A stretch of 9,612 nucleotides of DNA from the NCBI GenBank assembly GCA_012270625.1, contig JAAXHZ010000269.1:1-9612 (forward strand), read 5' to 3'. The notes beneath the pieces are model-generated. The model was not told the origin of the DNA, ran no database searches, and saw nothing but the letters and a program-made list of their open reading frames with translations. The stretch is from Dehalococcoidia bacterium (GTDB lineage: Bacteria > Chloroflexota > Dehalococcoidia > SAR202 > UBA11138). Positions 6,140 through 9,612 of this stretch are shown here, piece by piece (within the stretch, counting starts at the first letter, position 1; every line of letters starts with the position of its first letter). A program made the position numbers and the translations under genes.

Positions 6140-6165
6140 GCGCCCATCAGCCAGCACGAGGTTCT

Positions 6166-6618
6166 ATGAGAAAGAGACAGACGGTCGAGCTTATGTCCGC
6201 CGGGGGCCTGGTTTACCGCAGGAACGGTGAAAGAGGGATAGAGGTTGTGATTTGCGGTCGGGAGTATCCGGCAGTTTGGGGACTTCCAAAAGGCACGCCT
6301 GATCCTGGCGAGACCGAAGAGCAGACGGCGCTTCGCGAGGTCCGGGAGGAGACCGGCCTCGACGTCGTGTCAGATGGCTACATCGATAGCGTCAAATACT
6401 GGTTCGTGCGCGCCTCCGATGGAGCGAGGTGCCGTAAGACTGTCCACTACTATCTGATGAGACCTGTTGGCGGTGACCTGTCTCAGCATGACCACGAGTT
6501 CGACTTTGTCGTGTGGACGTCGCCAACCGAGGCTTGCAGGACGCTCACCTACGAAAATGAGGTGGAAATTGTTCAGAAGGGTGCTTCCATGGTCGGCGAG
6601 GGAGTCCGAGCGGACTGA
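6166..6618 (+). CDS. Nudix hydrolase (Ap4A hydrolase/MutT-like)
   Basis: This 150-residue single-domain protein hydrolyses a nucleoside diphosphate linked to another group. The Nudix box GX5EX7REUXEEXGU is complete at G43-L65, with metal-binding glutamates in REVREETG (57-64). The preceding WGLPKG (38-43) and the start SAGGLVYRR (11-19) resemble the Ap4A hydrolase-type branch, so dinucleoside polyphosphates are plausible, though sequence alone does not fix the substrate. HDHEFDFVVW (104-113) fits the same branch. The ATG at 6166 has GAGG 4 bases upstream and sits about 20 bases after the predicted transcription start. In-frame ATG 6193 lacks a ribosome site, though homology begins near there. 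The GNAT gene overlaps its 3' end in another frame, suggesting co-expression. Confidence 0.9.
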   Translation: MRKRQTVELMSAGGLVYRRNGERGIEVVICGREYPAVWGLPKGTPDPGETEEQTALREVREETGLDVVSDGYIDSVKYWFVRASDGARCRKTVHYYLMRPVGGDLSQHDHEFDFVVWTSPTEACRTLTYENEVEIVQKGASMVGEGVRAD

Positions 6619-7198
6619 AGGCCGTGCCGATGTTTTCGTCAAGGGAAAGCGCGTAATCCTGCGAGAGAAGCATGTCTCTGACATAGCTGATGACTACCAG
6701 TGGCGCACCGACCCTGAGCTCGCGGAGCTGGACGCTACTCGCCCGCTCCAGATGAGCTACAGCGACTTTGAACGGTACTCGATTGAAGAGCTTAACTACC
6801 CCGCAACTCGCTCGAAGCGCCTGGCTGTCGATACTATCTGCGGATCCCATATTGGCAACGTCATGTTCTACGATATCGACCTTCGCTCAGGGGAGGCCGA
6901 GCTAGGCATCATGATCGGCGACAAAGACTATTGGAGCCAGGGATACGGCACCGAGACAGTCGGCCTTCTGCTCGATCACATGTTCCAGGAATATCCATTC
7001 AACCGCGTGTATCTGCACACGCTCTCTTGGAACCACCGTGCTCAGAAGAGCTTTCACAAGTCCGGATTCAAGGACGTAAAGCCGGTCCGACGCGGCGGCC
7101 TCGATTTCATCCAGATGGAGATATGGCGCCACGAGTGGGACTCCATACGCGCCGCTTCGTCTTCCACTCCAGTGCATGGGCCGGCACTCGACGATTGA
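6557..7198 (+). CDS. GNAT-family N-acetyltransferase (RimJ/RimL-like)
   Basis: This is a GNAT acetyltransferase that would transfer acetyl from acetyl-CoA to an amine, perhaps a protein N-terminus or a small molecule. With this start it has 213 residues. The core begins with VKGKRVILREKHVSD (28-42). Motif A, ELGIMIGDKDYWSQGYGTETV (from 115), contains the pyrophosphate-binding Q128-G129-Y130-G131-T132. WNHRAQKSFHKSGFK is the usual motif B with the N-x-x-A-x-x-x-x-x-x-x-G-F pattern. The start is uncertain: recognisable homology begins about 15 bases after the Nudix stop, yet no start codon exists there in frame. The nearest candidates are GTG 6581, TTG 6569 (GAGGTGG 3 bases upstream) and ATG 6557, all inside the Nudix gene. 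ATG is listed by default. The 3' end is 17 bases from the convergent MBL-fold gene. Confidence 0.85.
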   Translation: MRWKLFRRVLPWSARESERTEGRADVFVKGKRVILREKHVSDIADDYQWRTDPELAELDATRPLQMSYSDFERYSIEELNYPATRSKRLAVDTICGSHIGNVMFYDIDLRSGEAELGIMIGDKDYWSQGYGTETVGLLLDHMFQEYPFNRVYLHTLSWNHRAQKSFHKSGFKDVKPVRRGGLDFIQMEIWRHEWDSIRAASSSTPVHGPALDD

Positions 7199-7215
7199 CG
7201 ACGATACCGAGGGCA

Positions 7216-8076
7216 TCACACCTCGAATGACAGCAGCTCGTCCGTAAACAGTATCTCCCCGTCGTAGATACTTCTGACGTCCCCGATGCCTTTCTCCATC
7301 ACACCATGGCCCGACAGGTTCGGCCCAATGTGGACCAGGGCGAGTCTCTTCACTCCCGCCTCCTGCGCCAGCCTTGCCGCCCCTTTAGTGCCGCACTGGA
7401 AAGCCGCCTCCCCGTTCTCGTCCATAACGTCTTGGTCGTCCCAGCACATGCACAGCATCACGTCCGCGTCCTTCGCTAGCTCTCGCACCGTGTCGCAGGG
7501 CTGCGTATCTCCGGTAAAGACGACCGAGCCGCCTGGCGTGTCGAACCTGTAAGCGAGCGAATCTAGGAACGGCTGTACGTGCTCGGCGGGCGCGGCCGTG
7601 ACCTCCCAGTCGGACCCCGAGTACACGCGACCGGGTCCTACGTCCTTGGCGAACACGTCGGGCGCTGGACGCGGCAGCGTCCCGCCTCTGTTCACGAACA
7701 CCTTCTGGCTGAGTGGATGGCCCACCCGCGCCTTCCAGTCGTGCGCGAACACTCCGTCCTCACCCAGTATGCCCTCGGTGATCCTCTCGGTCAGTGTCGG
7801 TCCGTACACCTCCAGACGCTTCTCCTTGCCGATACTCTGGTCCCACCGGCAGAGCAGAAAGCACGGGTAGTCGATGTCGTGGTCAAAGTGGTGGTGCGTG
7901 AAGAAGAGCTGGTTGATCTCGGTCGGCCACAGCCCAGCCTGCACCAGCTTATGCGTCGCTGCCGGTCCGCAATCCACCATGATCCGGTCGTCACCCGTCT
8001 CCAGCACGAACGAGCTTCCAAATCGAGTCGGCGTTGGCGTCGGCGTTCCCGCCCCCAGAACGTGAATACGTGTCAT
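7216..8076 (-). CDS. MBL-fold metallo-hydrolase (RNase Z/AtsA-like)
   Basis: This 286-residue metallo-beta-lactamase-fold enzyme has a complete di-zinc site: THHHFDH with H61, H63, D65 and H66, then H166 (AEHVQP), D190 (FTGDTQP) and H249 (LVHIGPN). The N-terminus IHVLGAGTPTPTPTRFGSSF (4-23) is the glycine/threonine-rich loop of the RNase Z- and AtsA-like branch. Such proteins hydrolyse phosphodiesters, sulfate esters or lactones. It lacks the exosite arm expected of a true tRNA 3'-endonuclease as far as I can tell, so the substrate is open. AGGAGGT (8087-8093 on this strand) lies 10 bases before the ATG, the same ribosome-site layout as the thiolase-like gene. It follows the MFS gene on the same strand after a 97-base gap and may be co-transcribed with it. 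Confidence 0.9.
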   Translation of the reverse strand: MTRIHVLGAGTPTPTPTRFGSSFVLETGDDRIMVDCGPAATHKLVQAGLWPTEINQLFFTHHHFDHDIDYPCFLLCRWDQSIGKEKRLEVYGPTLTERITEGILGEDGVFAHDWKARVGHPLSQKVFVNRGGTLPRPAPDVFAKDVGPGRVYSGSDWEVTAAPAEHVQPFLDSLAYRFDTPGGSVVFTGDTQPCDTVRELAKDADVMLCMCWDDQDVMDENGEAAFQCGTKGAARLAQEAGVKRLALVHIGPNLSGHGVMEKGIGDVRSIYDGEILFTDELLSFEV

Positions 8077-8177
8077 ACTGCCTGAAACCTCCTGGAAGTG
8101 CAGCTATTGGCGTTCAACGTGAATCGTCCGAAAAGCTTGACACACCTTACCCCAAAACTGAACATCGGGCCTACCCC

Positions 8178-9392
8178 TCACATCCTGCGCAGCGCGGGCG
8201 ACATCGCATACGCTGCCAGCACGACCGGCGTACTGACGATCGCTCCCATCACGATCGCCGCCTCGTTTCCGAACAGCGACGCCAGCGCCCCTCCCAGGAT
8301 GAATCCCAGCGGGAATGACGCTGTGACTACGTTGTACATGCTCAGAACGCGACCCTGCATCTGATCGCTCGCCACTGTCTGGAACAGCGTCAGCAGGAAT
8401 ATCGAATGGATCGCCCCGGCGACTCCCATCAGGAACAGCAGCGTGAGCGACGCCGGAAACACTCTTGAGAACCCGAACGCCAGCGTACAGGCATCCCAGC
8501 TGATTGCGGTCACGATCAGCGCAAGACCCTTTCTCGGAAAGTCTTGGACGACCGACGTGGCCAGCGCGCCGACCATGAATCCAGCGCCAAGACAGCCGGA
8601 CATCACTCCGTAACCGGGCGCCCCGACTTCCAGCACGTCCCGCGCGTACACGGGTATCAGCGGCGTCACTACGCCAGCTGGCAGCTGCGTGACGGTGACT
8701 ACCATCAGAGCGGGCAGGGGAGGTGTCTTCGCCACATAAGCAAACCCCTCTCTGAGCTGTGCCAGCACAGGCCCTCGTGATACTTCGGTCGAAGGCTTGG
8801 GCCTGACCCTGAACATGAGCAGCGCGCATGTTCCGAATGCCGCTGCCGTCATGAAGAATCCCGATGCTACTCCCAGTGCCTTGACCGCGACTCCAGCGAC
8901 GACCGGCCCGATGAGCTCTCCTGCCGAGCTTGAAGACCCGGTGAGCGCGTTCGCGCTCAGCAGCCGTTCGCGTCCGACTAAATCGGTCAGAAACGCGCGC
9001 AGCGCAGGGAGAGACATTGCCCTCACTGCTCCAACCGCAAGTGTCGCGACGACCAGGTGCCACGCCTCCATCGCCCCCGTAAGAGCCAGCGCCCCAAGCG
9101 GAAGCGCAAACGCGACGAACGCCGCTCTGACTCCTATCAACAAGTTTCTCCGGTTGTACCGGTCCACCGCCAGCCCCGCCAGAGGAGCGAACAGCACGAT
9201 TGTCAGCCCCGGCAGTCCCGTCACCAGTCCGACCCAGAGCTGCGAGCCGGTGAGCGTCAGCGCCGCCCAGCTCATCGCGAAACGTCGAGCTTCGGCTCCG
9301 AACTCGAACGGCACGTCGGCGATGAAGTAGCTTCTGAAGTCCCTGTCGGCCAGCATCGAAAGTGACGCTGGCCTGCGCTTGAGCAGTCTCAT
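8178..9392 (-). CDS. MFS transporter, probable drug/metabolite exporter (MFS_3/EntS-like)
   Basis: This 404-residue integral membrane protein has about twelve hydrophobic segments, as expected for the major facilitator superfamily. The loop between helices 2 and 3 carries motif A as GLAVDRYNRR (73-82), and the start ADRDFRSYFIADVPFEFG (15-32) matches the MFS_3 group that includes enterobactin and macrolide exporters. QMQGRVLSMYN, near the start of the last helices, is another typical group motif. It probably exports a small molecule by proton antiport; the substrate is unknown. The ATG at 9392 has no ribosome site, but TATTCA ends 7 bases before it, so a leaderless transcript is possible. ATG 9356 is an alternative. 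A terminator lies between it and the upstream gene, so it starts its own unit, perhaps with the MBL-fold gene. Confidence 0.9.
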   Translation of the reverse strand: MRLLKRRPASLSMLADRDFRSYFIADVPFEFGAEARRFAMSWAALTLTGSQLWVGLVTGLPGLTIVLFAPLAGLAVDRYNRRNLLIGVRAAFVAFALPLGALALTGAMEAWHLVVATLAVGAVRAMSLPALRAFLTDLVGRERLLSANALTGSSSSAGELIGPVVAGVAVKALGVASGFFMTAAAFGTCALLMFRVRPKPSTEVSRGPVLAQLREGFAYVAKTPPLPALMVVTVTQLPAGVVTPLIPVYARDVLEVGAPGYGVMSGCLGAGFMVGALATSVVQDFPRKGLALIVTAISWDACTLAFGFSRVFPASLTLLFLMGVAGAIHSIFLLTLFQTVASDQMQGRVLSMYNVVTASFPLGFILGGALASLFGNEAAIVMGAIVSTPVVLAAYAMSPALRRM

Positions 9393-9462
9393 GCGTTTGA
9401 ATAGTGTGGAAGCCGGTTCTCAATGACCATATCAGTGGAAATCCGGCTCGCGAGGATTCATG

Positions 9463-9495
9463 AAAAAGCGGCGGAGTTATCAAGCTCCGCCGCTT
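9463..9495 (-). terminator. Rho-independent terminator of the gene entering at the right edge
   Basis: Arms AAGCGGCGGAG (9466-9476) and CTCCGCCGCTT (9485-9495) form a perfect, GC-rich 11-bp stem. The five A residues at 9463-9467 give a T-tract just after the stem on the minus strand, so termination is leftward. It lies 54 bases beyond the stop codon of the partial gene at 9550-9612 and isolates the MFS gene from it. There is no T-tract in the rightward direction. Confidence 0.85.
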
Positions 9496-9549
9496 GCTCG
9501 AAGTTTCTTAGTATCGCCCAGTTCCAGTTGGACGATGTTTCGGTCTTTG

Positions 9550-9612
9550 CTAGAGCCGGGACTCAGCCCTCTCGTTCAGCTCCTGGGTGACCTGGACGAC
9601 CCTATCGACCAG
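9550..9612 (-). CDS. C-terminal end of an unidentified leftward gene (partial)
   Basis: On the minus strand the frame entering from the right edge reads LVDRVVQVTQELNERAESRL and then TAG. The other two minus frames meet early stop codons (after 11 and 2 codons). The residues suggest an amphipathic helix at the end of a protein. A strong terminator follows at the right distance, which supports a real gene end. Twenty residues are too few to name a family. The 157 bases between this stop region and the MFS start (9393-9549) hold only the terminator and whatever promoter serves the MFS gene; I found no convincing -35/-10 pair. Confidence 0.55.
   Translation of the reverse strand: MVDRVVQVTQELNERAESRL

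Noticed and set aside
8026..8046. Hexamer-like repeat (GGCGTY units) near the start of the MBL-fold gene, as a possible phase-variable tract
   Set aside because: It encodes the TPTPTPT of the conserved N-terminal loop; a six-base unit keeps the frame, so slippage would not switch the gene off.
7579..8085. 168-codon plus-strand frame opposite the MBL-fold gene
   Set aside because: Antisense shadow: Arg/His/Val-rich, no recognisable domain, and the opposite strand has a complete zinc-binding motif set.
8137..8165. Perfect TTGACA with GAACAT 17 bases later, on the plus strand between the MBL and MFS genes
   Set aside because: The -10 match is poor and it would only produce RNA antisense to the MFS gene; probably chance.
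8104..9483. 459-codon minus-strand frame overlapping the MFS gene
   Set aside because: It is an alternate frame of the same strand, rich in Arg, Gly and Ala, without membrane segments. The MFS frame shows motif A and about twelve hydrophobic segments, and this frame also runs through the terminator.

Overview
The window looks like a piece of a bacterial chromosome of moderately high GC content. Its genes (a hydroxyacid-oxoacid transhydrogenase, a thiolase-like/DUF35 pair, a cytoplasmic phosphodiesterase, an RNase Z-like metallo-hydrolase, an orphan STAS protein) are a mix I associate with Chloroflexota, especially the Dehalococcoidia/SAR202 group. That placement is an inference from gene content; there is no rRNA or other marker to prove it. 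No prophage, insertion sequence, CRISPR array or tRNA is visible.

Layout, left to right. At 29-1315 (-) is a complete iron-dependent hydroxyacid-oxoacid transhydrogenase. Divergent from it, 1394-3584 (+) is a tight three-gene run: a HEPN-fold HepT toxin, its minimal nucleotidyltransferase MntA (ATGA overlap), and a phosphodiesterase of the alkaline phosphatase superfamily that starts 5 bases after mntA, or overlaps its stop codon. This run converges, with a 3-base gap, on a leftward pair: a thiolase-fold protein without a nucleophilic cysteine (4131-5276) followed by a DUF35 OB-fold protein that has lost all its zinc-ribbon cysteines (3588-4004). The 126 bases between these two hold two stem-loops. 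Further right on the minus strand is an orphan STAS anti-sigma-factor antagonist (5531-5869).

The divergent region 5885-6165 is rich in structure: two 8-bp perfect inverted repeats, two sets of short direct repeats and a good sigma-70 promoter that serves a Nudix hydrolase (6166-6618) and an overlapping GNAT acetyltransferase (up to 7198). Convergent with these is a leftward group, an MFS exporter (8178-9392) followed by an MBL-fold hydrolase (7216-8076). At the right edge, a leftward gene enters the window with only its last 20 codons, followed by a strong rho-independent terminator (9463-9495).

Functionally, HepT/MntA form a type VII toxin-antitoxin module whose motifs are all intact. Its downstream neighbour is a phosphodiesterase with a full set of metal ligands and no signal peptide, so it could act on cytoplasmic phosphodiester substrates. 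This three-gene arrangement is the best candidate for something not yet described. The thiolase-like/DUF35 pair resembles the Ltp2/ChsH2-type retro-aldolase complexes of side-chain degradation and would act with CoA thioesters, but it lacks the zinc site usual in the partner. The other genes are housekeeping or accessory functions whose precise substrates cannot be read from sequence.
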